NCBI GenBank assembly: GCA_012523135.1
Contig: JAAYJD010000120.1
Coordinates: 1-47,413 of the forward strand
DNA: 47,413 nucleotides
DNA from: Clostridiaceae bacterium
GTDB lineage: Bacteria > Bacillota > Clostridia > Saccharofermentanales > UBA5734
Direction: 5' to 3'
Below, piece after piece: positions 33,031 to 41,211 of the stretch (its first letter is position 1; each line of letters begins with the position of its first letter). The notes below the pieces were generated by a model. The model worked only from the letters and a program-made list of their open reading frames with translations, made no database searches and was not told where the DNA came from. The position numbers and the translations under genes are program-made.

Positions 33031-34253
33031 GAGTCGGGATCTGCGGCGGCACCTTCGACCCCCTGCACAACGGCCATGCCGCCCTGGTTCACGCCGCTCT
33101 GGCCAGCGGCCAGGTCGACCGGATCCTGCTGGTCCCGTCCGGAACGCCGCCGCACAAGCGCGGCGATCTGGTCTCGCTGGCCGGCTATCGCTACGAAATG
33201 GCGAGACGGGCGTTTGCCGGCCAGCCGAATGTCGACGTGTCGGACATCGAGATCCGCCGCGAGGGGCCGTCCTACACCCTGGACACCGCTCGCCTGCTCC
33301 AGGCCAGCCAGCCTGAAGACACCATTTCCCTGATCTACGGTTCCGACATCCTGCGCGACATCGAGCGCTGGCACCAGCCGATCGCCCTGCTGGCCGGTTT
33401 CCCCCTGCTGCTGGCCGACCGCGGCGGGGTTGCCCGGGCGGAAACCCGGGACCATGCCGACCGGCTGCGCGGGCAATACGGCGCGCGGCTCAGCTTTTTC
33501 AGCGCACCGTCGATCGACCTGTCCGCGACCCGGATCCGCCAGAAAGCCTCGCGGGGCGAACCGGTTACCGGCCTGGTTCCCCATCCGGTCAGCCAGTTTA
33601 TCCGCCGCCACGGCCTGTATCGCTGGCAGGATGAACTGTCTGAGCTTGAACCAGCCCTCTGGGAGGAGCTGCGCGGCATCGAGCGCCAACTCTGGACGCT
33701 CCTGACCCCCAAGCGGCTGCTCCACACCCTCAATGTCCTGCGCTACACGCTTCACCTGGCCATCCGTCACCAGGTGGACCTGGTGCAGGCCGCCCGGGCC
33801 GCGATCCTGCACGACTGCGCCAAGTGTTTGCCGGAAAAAGAACAGCTCCAGCTGGCCCGGCCGCTCGGCGACCCCAGCCTGCTGACGGTGCCGCTGGTCC
33901 ACGGGCCGGCCGGCGCAGCCCTGGCCCGGCAGCGCTTTGGCATCGACGACCCCGCGATCCTGCAGGCGATTCAGTACCACACCACCGGCCGCGGCTCGAT
34001 GACGTCGCTGGACCAGATCGTCTTTGTCGCAGACAAGGTTGAACCGGCCAGGACATATGCCCGCCTGGACGACATCCGCCGCCTGGCTGAAACAGATCTG
34101 GATCGGGCGACGGCTGTCTGCCTCGAGGAGATCGGCCTGTACCTGGAGCGGGAGCACCTGACCGATCACCCGTATGCCGATGCGGCGCGGGAAGAGATGA
34201 GCCGGCGGCTTGACATGCGATCCGACCGGCATCCGCCAGCCGATGGAAGATGA
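33027..34253 (+). CDS. nadD: NadD-YqeK fusion: nicotinate-nucleotide adenylyltransferase plus HD nucleotidase
   Basis: A 408-residue two-domain protein. Residues 1 to about 196 are NadD, which makes deamido-NAD: GGTFDPLHNGH (7-17), VPSGTPPHK, GPSYTLDTARLLQ, YGSDILRDIERWH and SATRIRQKASRGEPV. Residues about 210-408 are a YqeK-type HD hydrolase: LLHTLNVLRY with His233, LHDCAKCLPE (262-266), HGPAGAALAR, IQYHTTGRGSMTSLDQIVFVADKVEPAR. YqeK proteins cleave diadenosine polyphosphates such as Ap4A. In most Firmicutes these are adjacent separate genes; here they are one open frame with no stop. It is followed by rsfS, the usual third gene. Confidence 0.92.
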   Translation: MRVGICGGTFDPLHNGHAALVHAALASGQVDRILLVPSGTPPHKRGDLVSLAGYRYEMARRAFAGQPNVDVSDIEIRREGPSYTLDTARLLQASQPEDTISLIYGSDILRDIERWHQPIALLAGFPLLLADRGGVARAETRDHADRLRGQYGARLSFFSAPSIDLSATRIRQKASRGEPVTGLVPHPVSQFIRRHGLYRWQDELSELEPALWEELRGIERQLWTLLTPKRLLHTLNVLRYTLHLAIRHQVDLVQAARAAILHDCAKCLPEKEQLQLARPLGDPSLLTVPLVHGPAGAALARQRFGIDDPAILQAIQYHTTGRGSMTSLDQIVFVADKVEPARTYARLDDIRRLAETDLDRATAVCLEEIGLYLEREHLTDHPYADAAREEMSRRLDMRSDRHPPADGR

Positions 34254-34326
34254 AACATGAGCAGGCCGCATGGCCTGAGGATACGAAAACGTCCGTGCAA
34301 AGCGGACAGAAAGGAGAACAAGCCAT

Positions 34327-34659
34327 TTGACATCTGAACAGACTGCCCAATTGATCGCTGCCATCCTGAAGGACAAGAAGGCCAAAGACATTGAGGTCAT
34401 CGATGTCGGCGAGAAGACGATCCTGGCGGATCGCTTCGTCATCGCCACCGGTTCTTCGATCACGCACATCAAGGCGCTGGCCGGTGAAGTCGAGCAGGTC
34501 CTGAAAGACCAGCACGCACGGCTGCCAGATCACATCGAGGGCTACAGCACCGGACGGTGGATCCTGATGGACTATGCCGATGTTGTCGTTCACATTTTCC
34601 ACAGTGAAGAACGCAGCTTCTACAATCTGGAGAAGCTCTGGCGCGCCGCCCGAACCTGA
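34327..34659 (+). CDS. rsfS: Ribosome silencing factor RsfS
   Basis: A 110-residue RsfS (YbeB/Iojap) protein, which binds L14 of the large ribosomal subunit and blocks subunit joining when nutrients are short. KKAKDIEVIDVGEKTILADRF, VIATGSSITHIKALAGEVEQ and WILMDYADVVVHIFHSEERSFYNLEKLW are characteristic. The start is TTG 34327 with AAGGAG 9-10 bases upstream; no ATG lies near. A strong terminator follows at 34685. It is the last gene of the pur-nad-rsfS run. Confidence 0.95.
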   Translation: MTSEQTAQLIAAILKDKKAKDIEVIDVGEKTILADRFVIATGSSITHIKALAGEVEQVLKDQHARLPDHIEGYSTGRWILMDYADVVVHIFHSEERSFYNLEKLWRAART

Positions 34660-34684
34660 ACAGCGCGCGCTTGTCGTTTTTTGA

Positions 34685-34719
34685 CGCAAAAAAGAGGGCT
34701 CCGGTCCTCTTTTTTTGCG
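34685..34719 (+). terminator. Strong Rho-independent terminator after rsfS
   Basis: Stem CGCAAAAAAGAGG/CCTCTTTTTTTGCG (34685-34719) with loop GCTCCGGT, followed by a T-rich arm. It ends the purE-to-rsfS unit and lies only 14 bp before the ComEA-like ATG. Confidence 0.85.
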
Positions 34720-34732
34720 CTAAGATCGTTTC

Positions 34733-35368
34733 ATGCGCGAACGACACAGCCCTACGAACAAACCCAAAAGCCTGACCTGGATGGTCAGCCTGCTGCTGAG
34801 CAGTCTCGTCCTGGCCCTGCTGGCGCTGGTGAAGCTGCCGTCTCCCCAGGCGGTTCCGATCCTGACGGGCGCAATGACGGATCATGCGATCCCGACCGCG
34901 GCGGCGACATCGGCCGGGACGGCGCAGCTGCTGTATCCGGTCTACCTGGTCGGCGCGGTGGTCCGTCCCGGGATTTACCAGATCGAACCGGGAACCTGCC
35001 TTTATGAACTGATCGACATGGCCGGCGGCCTCAGCGACAGCGCGGCTTCTGACGCCGTCAACCTGGCCGCGCCGCTGGACAAGCACCAGTTCGTCCGCGT
35101 GCCGACCCGCCAGGAAGTCGAGCGGGGCATCTGGAGCGATCCCGCGACAACCGGCCAGGCCGACAGCCTGGTCGACTTGAACCGGGCCGGCCAGGCGGAC
35201 CTGGAGACGCTGCCGGGCATCGGGCCGGCCACCGCGCGGGCAATTATCGCCTTCCGTGAAAAAACGGGCCCCTTTGCCTGCATCGAGGACCTGATGAAGG
35301 TTCCCGGCATCAAGGAAGCCCGTTATGAATCGCTCAGAGATCTGGTCTGCGTCGGCAGCGGCGGCTAG
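34733..35368 (+). CDS. comEA: ComEA-like DNA-binding protein (SLBB plus helix-hairpin-helix)
   Basis: A 211-residue protein with one N-terminal membrane anchor (MVSLLLSSLVLALLALVKL), a SLBB domain (about 72-135; VVRPGIYQIEPGTCLYELI then GGLSDSA) and a C-terminal pair of helix-hairpin-helix motifs (VDLNRAGQADLETLPGIGP, IEDLMKVPGIKEARY). The order matches ComEA, which binds incoming DNA outside the membrane in natural transformation. comEC is not adjacent, so it could also serve another DNA-related role. ATG 34733 lies just behind the rsfS terminator with no clear ribosome binding site or promoter, so the start or the expression route is uncertain. It converges with the DUF4097 gene. Confidence 0.85.
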   Translation: MRERHSPTNKPKSLTWMVSLLLSSLVLALLALVKLPSPQAVPILTGAMTDHAIPTAAATSAGTAQLLYPVYLVGAVVRPGIYQIEPGTCLYELIDMAGGLSDSAASDAVNLAAPLDKHQFVRVPTRQEVERGIWSDPATTGQADSLVDLNRAGQADLETLPGIGPATARAIIAFREKTGPFACIEDLMKVPGIKEARYESLRDLVCVGSGG

Positions 35369-35375
35369 GCCGCCC

Positions 35376-36302
35376 TCAATGCGCGGTCAGGTGCAAACTG
35401 GCCGAGGTCGTGCTGACGGTGACCGTCTGGCTGCCCTGGCCCGACTGGGCGCTGACCTTGCGGCTGCCCTGGGTCGTGACATTAAGGTCCAGCCCCTCAT
35501 GGCTGAAGCGGCCGGAAACGGTCGTATAGTCCAGCTTGATGTCGGACGAGATCGGCAGGTGCAGCGTGATATCGCCGGATACGGCATGCAGTGTGGTCGG
35601 TGCGGCGCGGCTAAAGGACAGGTCCAGCTTGCCGGAGGTGGTTTTGCCGCTGACCGGCGCGCCCAGTTCCTTGAGGCTGACCTGGCCGGATACCGTGCTG
35701 AAGGTGACGCCGGCGTTCGCCGCGTTGGCCACCTGGATCGCGCCGGAGACCGATTTCAGGTCGAGGGCATCCCAGTCCTGGCTGCGGTCGGCCGGCAAGT
35801 CGATCGCGCCGGAAACGGTGGTGACCTTGACCGTGCCGCGGTAGCCTGCCGGCAGCGAAACCTGCAAGCTCAAATCGCTGAAGGACATGCCGAAGCGCGG
35901 GTAGTCGACGCGAATGCTCAATACATCGCCCTGCTTGACCACGACCAGGCCGACGTCACCCGTGCCGCGGTAGACGCCGTTCAGACGGGCCGACCCGCCA
36001 TGGTCGACGGGCAGAACCGTGACCCGGTCCGACACCGCGCTGATCTGGATGGTGCGCACCTGGGCGAGGTCCCAGTCAAGTTCGCGTGTCTCGTCGATGT
36101 CGCGGCGGGTGATGGTCAAAGGAAATATGTCCAGAGGCCCCATGCGCTCCAGCAGCGTGTCGACGCGTTCCTGCAGCTGGGTCCGGTCCAGCAGGGCCTG
36201 CCAGCCGACGGTGCGCAGCGTCAGCAGGACACCGCCGGTCAGGGCGGAAAAGAAGATGACCAGGCAAATGACGATCAGGATAATCAGGCCTGTCTTTTTC
36301 AT
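35376..36302 (-). CDS. DUF4097 beta-strand repeat protein
   Basis: A 308-residue protein with an N-terminal hydrophobic segment (GLIILIVICLVIFFSALTGG) serving as anchor or signal, and a long region of repeated short beta strands with G-S-G-x-I/V patterns: VSGAIDLPADRS, VSGAIQVANAAN, VSGQVSLKELG, KTTSGKLDLSFS, VSGDITLHLP, VSGRFSHEGL. This is the putative adhesin DUF4097 fold. The domain's role is unknown, and it is often found with PadR regulators. ATG 36300-36302 overlaps the stop of the HAAS gene. It is the third gene of the padR operon. A stress or cell-envelope role is a guess from family context. Confidence 0.85.
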   Translation of the reverse strand: MKKTGLIILIVICLVIFFSALTGGVLLTLRTVGWQALLDRTQLQERVDTLLERMGPLDIFPLTITRRDIDETRELDWDLAQVRTIQISAVSDRVTVLPVDHGGSARLNGVYRGTGDVGLVVVKQGDVLSIRVDYPRFGMSFSDLSLQVSLPAGYRGTVKVTTVSGAIDLPADRSQDWDALDLKSVSGAIQVANAANAGVTFSTVSGQVSLKELGAPVSGKTTSGKLDLSFSRAAPTTLHAVSGDITLHLPISSDIKLDYTTVSGRFSHEGLDLNVTTQGSRKVSAQSGQGSQTVTVSTTSASLHLTAH

Positions 36303-36865
36303 GCGGCTGCACCTCCGGTGACCAGGCTGCGGTTCCAGCGGAACCAGGCGACGACCCCCTTGATCATCCATTTGGTCAGGTAGACCAGGAAGATGACGGA
36401 GAGGATGGTCAGAGCGGACAGGGCGATGGCGAACAGGACCAGGATCAGGCTGATTACGCCCGCCTGGAACACCGCCAGGACAAACAGGACGACGGCGGCG
36501 GCGCCGATCGAGCCGGCTCCGGCCCAAAAACCGGCCAGCGCCGCGAACAGGCCCAGCCAGAGCGGGATGCCGATAAACAAGTTAAGCAAAATCACACCCA
36601 GCAGAGCTCCTTCGTTGATCCGGGGCGCCGCGGGCGCGGCTGCTGGCGGTACCGGCGCGGGCGGAATGGCAGACGCCGCCTCCGCGTACTGGCGGCCGAT
36701 TTCCAGCGGGTCGCCCAGCTCGGCCGCGATCGATTCCTCGGACTTCCCCCGGCTGAAGCCTGCGGCGAAATGCTCCTCGAAATCGGCGAGAATTTCAGCG
36801 ATCGCCGGGCCGTCCAGGGGAGAGAGGGCCTGGCGGAGCTGATTCATGAATTGGTGCTTGTTCAT
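36299..36865 (-). CDS. HAAS-domain (DUF1700-type) membrane protein
   Basis: A 188-residue protein. The N-terminal about 65 residues are the HAAS helical domain (MNKHQFMNQLRQALSPL, then EILADFEEHFAAGFSRGKSEESIAAELGDP), which is thought to link to PadR regulators. A Pro/Ala-rich linker follows, then three or four transmembrane helices (ALLGVILLNLFIGIPLWLGL to the C-terminus). It overlaps padR by 4 bp at its start and the DUF4097 gene at its end, so the three are tightly coupled. In Firmicutes this trio occurs repeatedly. Confidence 0.88.
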   Translation of the reverse strand: MNKHQFMNQLRQALSPLDGPAIAEILADFEEHFAAGFSRGKSEESIAAELGDPLEIGRQYAEAASAIPPAPVPPAAAPAAPRINEGALLGVILLNLFIGIPLWLGLFAALAGFWAGAGSIGAAAVVLFVLAVFQAGVISLILVLFAIALSALTILSVIFLVYLTKWMIKGVVAWFRWNRSLVTGGAAA

Positions 36866-37176
36866 AGGTCACCTCCGGTTATGACGTGGACATGCTGGAT
36901 GAATTGCTGCCATTCGGCAAGCAGCGCCTGGTGGGTCTGCCGGCCGGCCGGCGTGACGGCGTAGTACTTGCGCGGCGGCCCTTCCGACGACTCCTGCAGA
37001 TACGTCGTGACCTGGCCGTCTGAGGCCAGTTTGCGCAGAATCGGGTAAATGGTCCCGTCGGCGATCTGGATCGTCTCGGACAAGGTGCTGGCCAGTTCAT
37101 AGCCATACTGGTCACGCCGGATCAGCATCGACAAGACACACAGTTCGAGCACACCTTTTTTGAACTGGATATTCAC
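36862..37176 (-). CDS. PadR family transcriptional regulator
   Basis: A 104-residue winged-HTH regulator of the PadR-s1 type: QFKKGVLELCVLSMLIRRDQYGYEL, TIQIADGTIYPILRKLASDG, and YYAVTPAGRQTHQAL. Members usually repress their own operon and are released by small ligands or by partner proteins. It leads the padR-HAAS-DUF4097 operon, driven by the promoter at 37253-37281, which faces the thrS promoter. ATG 37174-37176 has only a weak ribosome binding site. Confidence 0.92.
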   Translation of the reverse strand: MNIQFKKGVLELCVLSMLIRRDQYGYELASTLSETIQIADGTIYPILRKLASDGQVTTYLQESSEGPPRKYYAVTPAGRQTHQALLAEWQQFIQHVHVITGGDL

Positions 37177-37252
37177 AAATCCATCATCTCACTTCCGTTC
37201 TGCTTGCGCTTGGAACACCACAACGTTTAGTACAGTGCAATAACTAATACTG

Positions 37253-37281
37253 ATCATAAGCCGGAACTGATTAATTGTCAA
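37253..37281 (-). promoter_or_regulatory. Promoter of the padR operon
   Basis: Minus strand: perfect -35 TTGACA (37281-37276), 17-bp spacer, -10 TATGAT (37258-37253). The leader before padR is about 70 nt and AT-rich. The -35 lies 15 bp from the -35 of the diverging thrS promoter. Confidence 0.7.
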
Positions 37282-37296
37282 GAGCAATTTGCGCGG

Positions 37297-37324
37297 TTGA
37301 TTTACAATGTGAGCAGAATATAAT
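37297..37324 (+). promoter_or_regulatory. Promoter of thrS
   Basis: -35 TTGATT (37297-37302), 16-bp spacer, perfect -10 TATAAT (37319-37324). The leader would be about 45 nt, too short for a T-box. Confidence 0.6.
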
Positions 37325-37374
37325 ATGATGGAAAGAACGCAAAACCCCGCCGCGATATGACAGGAGGAACTCTT

Positions 37375-39150
37375 ATGCCTGATTTTGCAGATGCGGCCTA
37401 TCGCCAGGCCTTTCGCCATACCTCGTCACACATCCTGGCGCACGCCGTCAAGCGGCTGTTCCCGGAGACGCGCCTGGCCATCGGGCCGGCGATCGAGGAC
37501 GGCTTCTATTACGATTTCGACCGGGAAGAACCCTTCACCCCCGACGATCTGAAAAAGATCGAAGATGAGATGAAGCGGATCGTCAAGGCCGATCTGCCTC
37601 TGGAGCGCTTCGAGCTGCCCCGCGCCGAGGCCCGCCAGCTGATGCTGGACAAAACCGAGTCCTACAAGGTCGAGCTGATAGACGAGCTGCCTGAAGATGC
37701 CGTGATCTCGTTTTACCGCCAGGAGGATTTCACGGATCTGTGCGCCGGTCCGCATCTCGAGCATACCGGCCAGGTCAGGGCTTTCAAGCTGACCCAGGTC
37801 GCCGGAGCCTATTGGCGCGGCAGCGAGAAGAACAAGATGCTGCAGCGTATTTACGGCACCAGCTTTCCGGATAAGGACCAGCTCAGGGACTACCTGCAGA
37901 AATTGGAGGAAGCCAGGAAGCGCGACCATAACAAGCTGGGCCGCGAACTGGGCTTTTTCACGACCACCGAATACATCGGGCAGGGTCTGCCGATCATGCT
38001 GCCCAAGGGCGCACGCGCGTTGCAGCTGCTGCAGCGCTTCGTCGAGGACGAGGAGGAAAAGCGCGGCTACCTGCTGACCAAGACGCCCTTGATGGCCAAG
38101 TCGGACTTGTATAAAATTTCCGGCCACTGGTACCACTACCGGGACAGCATGTTCATCATGGGCGACCCGGAAAAGGCCGATACCGAGGAAGTGCTGGCGT
38201 TGCGCCCGATGGCCTGCCCCTTCCAGTTCCAGGCCTACCTGACCCGGACGCGCAGCTACCGCGACTTGCCGATCCGTTATGCTGAAACCTCGACGCTTTT
38301 CCGCAACGAGTCGTCCGGCGAGATGCACGGCCTGATCCGGCTGCGCCAGTTCACGATTTCCGAGGGCCACATCGTCTGCGCGCCGGACCAGCTGGAGCGC
38401 GAGTTCCGGGCCAGCCTGGACCTGGCGGCCTTCATGCTGCAGACGATCGGCCTGGACGAGGATGTCAGCTACCGATTCTCCACCTGGGATCCCGAGAACC
38501 GCGAAAAATTCATCGGTTCCGCGGAGCAGTGGGACGCGGTGCAGGCGACCATGAAGAACATTCTCGACCACATGGGGATCGACTACGCGCACGGATTCGG
38601 CGAAGCGGCATTCTACGGCCCGAAACTGGACATCCAGATCCGCAATGTCTTCGGCAAGGAAGACACCCTGATCACGATCCAGATCGACTTCCAGCTGGCG
38701 GAGCGCTTCGAGATGTTCTATACCGACCGCGACGGCAGCCGCCGCCACCCGATCATCATCCACAGAACCTCGATCGGCTGCTACGAGCGGACCTTGGCGC
38801 TCCTGATCGAAAAGTACGCCGGAGCCCTGCCGCTCTGGATGGCCCCGGAACAAGTCCGTGTCCTGCCGATTTCGGAACGGCACCTGGAAGCGGCCGGCCA
38901 GCTGGCCGACCAGCTGCGCCAGGCCGGGCTGCGCGTCACGGTCGACGACCGCGACGAAAAGATCGGCAAGAAGATCCGCGAAGGCCAGATGGACAAACTG
39001 CAGTACATGCTTATTATGGGCGACCAGGAAGTGGATCAGGGCACCATTTCGGTGCGTTCGCGCCTGGATGGCGACCTCGGCGTCATGCCGGTCGACAGCC
39101 TGATCGAGCGTCTGCGGACCGAAGTCGCCCAAAAGCGCAACAAGGTCTGA
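37375..39150 (+). CDS. thrS: Threonyl-tRNA synthetase lacking the TGS domain
   Basis: A 591-residue class II synthetase charging tRNA-Thr. It begins directly at the editing domain (FRHTSSHILAHAVKRL and DLCAGPHLEHTGQ, the editing His/Cys site), without the about 60-residue N-terminal TGS domain of the 640-residue E. coli type. The catalytic core has RPMACPFQFQ, RNESSGEMHGLIRLRQFT and IIHRTSIGCYER, giving the zinc Cys-His-His set. The C-terminal anticodon-binding domain (about 490-591) has VTVDDRDEKIGKKIREGQ. ATG 37375 has CAGGAGGAACTC upstream. TGS-less forms are known among Firmicutes. Confidence 0.94.
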   Translation: MPDFADAAYRQAFRHTSSHILAHAVKRLFPETRLAIGPAIEDGFYYDFDREEPFTPDDLKKIEDEMKRIVKADLPLERFELPRAEARQLMLDKTESYKVELIDELPEDAVISFYRQEDFTDLCAGPHLEHTGQVRAFKLTQVAGAYWRGSEKNKMLQRIYGTSFPDKDQLRDYLQKLEEARKRDHNKLGRELGFFTTTEYIGQGLPIMLPKGARALQLLQRFVEDEEEKRGYLLTKTPLMAKSDLYKISGHWYHYRDSMFIMGDPEKADTEEVLALRPMACPFQFQAYLTRTRSYRDLPIRYAETSTLFRNESSGEMHGLIRLRQFTISEGHIVCAPDQLEREFRASLDLAAFMLQTIGLDEDVSYRFSTWDPENREKFIGSAEQWDAVQATMKNILDHMGIDYAHGFGEAAFYGPKLDIQIRNVFGKEDTLITIQIDFQLAERFEMFYTDRDGSRRHPIIIHRTSIGCYERTLALLIEKYAGALPLWMAPEQVRVLPISERHLEAAGQLADQLRQAGLRVTVDDRDEKIGKKIREGQMDKLQYMLIMGDQEVDQGTISVRSRLDGDLGVMPVDSLIERLRTEVAQKRNKV

Positions 39151-39246
39151 CCGGGAAGACTGTTAACGATGCGGGCGCTGCTCTGGAGCCGGGGCCGCGC
39201 CCGCGCTGTAAACCTGATTTCACAAGCAGCATGGTCGAAAAGTCAC

Positions 39247-39275
39247 TTGACACCCGAAAGTGAAATCAGTACAAT
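39247..39275 (+). promoter_or_regulatory. Promoter of tRNA-Pro(CGG)
   Basis: -35 TTGACA (39247-39252), 17-bp spacer, -10 TACAAT (39270-39275), 12 bp before the tRNA 5' end. Confidence 0.75.
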
Positions 39276-39287
39276 GATCAAGGCCGG

Positions 39288-39363
39288 CGGGGTGTGGCTC
39301 AGGTGGTAGAGCGCTTGGTTCGGGACCAAGAGGCCGGAGGTTCAAGTCCTCTCACTCCGACCA
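39288..39363 (+). tRNA. tRNA-Pro (anticodon CGG)
   Basis: Complete cloverleaf with acceptor CGGGGTG/CACTCCG (one G-U), anticodon stem CTTGG/CCAAG around TTCGGGA (anticodon CGG), T-arm with GGTTCAAGTCC, discriminator A and encoded CCA. It is the second proline tRNA in the window and complements the UGG one at 1375-1451. Confidence 0.95.
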
Positions 39364-39367
39364 GATA

Positions 39368-39404
39368 ACGCACTTTTGTCCGCAAGACAAAAGTGCGTTT
39401 TGCA
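39368..39404 (+). terminator. Terminator after tRNA-Pro(CGG)
   Basis: Perfect 13-bp stem ACGCACTTTTGTC/GACAAAAGTGCGT (39368-39380, 39386-39398) with a 5-nt loop and a following T-rich stretch. Confidence 0.85.
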
Positions 39405-39477
39405 TTTTACACGGTCCAGACCGGCGTTGCGCCGGCACAGGATCGGGGTTTACGGAAACGGGTGCCCTTTTCACGAA

Positions 39478-40262
39478 ATGATCCAGGTGATCGATTCGAT
39501 CCGCGATGATGACGAAACACACGATGAAGACAACCGGCTCGAGACACAGCATGGCCGCGTTGCGTTTGCGACAGCCATGGCGGACATGGCGTGTTACCTG
39601 AAGCCAGGCGCACGGATCATCGCCATCGGCGCGGGCACCGGCTGCTACAGCCATGCGCTGACCGGGCGGGGCTGGCGCGTCGATGCCGTGGAACGGGTCG
39701 CGCGCAACATCGCTGTTTTCAAAGCAGGGCCGGGGAGAACGTCACCATCCGGCAGGGCGACGCGACTGACTTAAGCGCGTTCCCATCTGAAAGCTATGAC
39801 CTGACCTTGCTGCTCGGCCCGATGTACCATTTGTTCAGCGAGCAGGCGAAGCTGAGCGCCATGCCGGAAGCCCTGCATGTGACGAAAACGGGCGGGGTGG
39901 TGTTTGTCGCCTACTGTGTCAACGACGCCTCTGTTCTGGATTATTGGTTCAAAAGAGGACACATCTTCGAGCTGATCGAAAAAGGCATGCTGGAAACAGA
40001 GCATTTCAACGCGTTCCCCAGGGAAAGCGACGTGTTCGAACTGTATCGCAAAGAGGATATCGATGATCTGATGGCCCGTTTCGCGGCCAAGCAGCTCCAT
40101 TATGTGGCAACAGACCTGGATACGAACCACATGCGTGATGCGTTCGACGCGCTGGATGACGCGACTTTCGCGCTTTATCCAAAGGAGCACCTGGCGATCT
40201 GCGCGCGTCCGGACATGATGGGCCTGACGCACCACAGATTGGATATCTTTCGCAAAGGATAG
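39478..40262 (+). pseudogene. Class I SAM-dependent methyltransferase with frameshift
   Basis: The gene reads as a small-molecule or protein methyltransferase (Methyltransf_25/11 type) of about 260 residues. The first part, from ATG 39478, has YDEDNRL-like HDEDNRLETQHGRVAF, then motif I RIIAIGAGTGCYSHAL and VDAVE. After VARNIAVFKA the frame breaks near 39724-39728, where one base appears missing. It resumes in another frame with GENVTIRQGDATDLSAF, YDLTLLLGPMYHLFS, and VTKTGGVVFVAYC. The join restores a normal SAM-methyltransferase order with no other lesion. No strong ribosome binding site precedes the ATG. It could be a real pseudogene or a base-call error. Confidence 0.75.
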
Positions 40263-40289
40263 CGGCGCCCTGCGCGCAACACGTGACAC

Positions 40290-40318
40290 TCGACTCTGGC
40301 GCTGTTTTCTTTTATACT
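40290..40318 (+). promoter_or_regulatory. Predicted thyA promoter
   Basis: -35 TCGACT (40290-40295), 17-bp spacer, -10 TATACT (40313-40318), about 43 bp before the thyA ATG. Confidence 0.4.
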
Positions 40319-40361
40319 GAAGTGAGTCAACGAGCTGCTTAAACCAGGGGAGGGATGTGCG

Positions 40362-41192
40362 ATGAGCCGCGCAGACGAACTTTTCAAGGAAAACTGCCGT
40401 GAGATCCTGGATAACGGGTATGATCAGACCGGCGAAAAAGTCCGACCCCGCTGGGAAGACGGGACACCGGCCTACACGATCAAGCGCTTCGGCCTGGTCA
40501 ACCGGTACAACCTTGCCGAGGAATTCCCGATCCTGACGCTGCGTCCGATCAACTTCCGGGCAGCCGTCGACGAGCTGCTCTGGATCTGGCAGAAAAAATC
40601 CAACAAGATCGAAGACCTCAACAGCCACATCTGGGACCAGTGGGCGGACCCTGACGGCACGATCGGCAAGGCGTACGGCTACCAGCTGGCCCAGAAACAC
40701 GAATATGCCGAGGGGGCGTTCGACCAGGTCGACCGCGTGCTCTACGACCTGAAGCACAACCCGTCGAGCCGCCGGATCATGACCAACCTGTACAACCACG
40801 GCGACCTGCACGCCATGCAGCTGTATCCTTGCGCCTACGGCCTGACCTTCAACGTCACCGGCCGCCGGCTCAACGCGATCCTCAACCAGCGTTCGCAGGA
40901 CATGCTGGTCGCCAACGGCTGGAATGTCACCCAGTACGCGGTGCTGCTGCATCTTTTCGCCCAGGTCAGCAACCTGGAGGCGGGCGAACTGGTCCACGTG
41001 ATCGCGGATGCCCATATCTACGACCGCCATGTGCCGATCGTGCAGGACTTGCTGAAACGCGAGACCTTTCCCGCGCCGACCCTGCGTCTGGATCCGGGCA
41101 TGACGGACTTTTATGCGTTTTCGCTGGACAACATCTGGCTGGAGAACTACCAGCACGGCGAAAAAGTGACCGGCATTCCGGTCGCCGTCTAG
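40362..41192 (+). CDS. thyA: Thymidylate synthase
   Basis: A 276-residue ThyA, methylating dUMP to dTMP with methylene-tetrahydrofolate and releasing dihydrofolate. The catalytic Cys lies in the LYPCAYGLTFNV segment, and QRSQDMLVANGWNVTQYAVLLHL, VIADAHIYDRHV and PSSRRIMTNLYN are characteristic; the phosphate-binding Arg region is RPRWEDGTPAYTIKRFG near the start. ATG 40362 follows GGGGAGGG. It is followed 19 bp later by folA, which recycles the dihydrofolate it produces. Confidence 0.93.
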   Translation: MSRADELFKENCREILDNGYDQTGEKVRPRWEDGTPAYTIKRFGLVNRYNLAEEFPILTLRPINFRAAVDELLWIWQKKSNKIEDLNSHIWDQWADPDGTIGKAYGYQLAQKHEYAEGAFDQVDRVLYDLKHNPSSRRIMTNLYNHGDLHAMQLYPCAYGLTFNVTGRRLNAILNQRSQDMLVANGWNVTQYAVLLHLFAQVSNLEAGELVHVIADAHIYDRHVPIVQDLLKRETFPAPTLRLDPGMTDFYAFSLDNIWLENYQHGEKVTGIPVAV

Positions 41193-41211
41193 GCGTGGCA
41201 GGTGCACGGCC

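Noticed and set aside
35341-35375. Hairpin between the ComEA-like and DUF4097 genes as a terminator
   Set aside because: A short GGCGGC/GCCGCC stem exists but there is no T-run on either strand.
37177-37374. T-box riboswitch upstream of thrS
   Set aside because: The space holds two diverging promoters; the thrS leader is about 45 nt with no terminator hairpin or T-box sequence.
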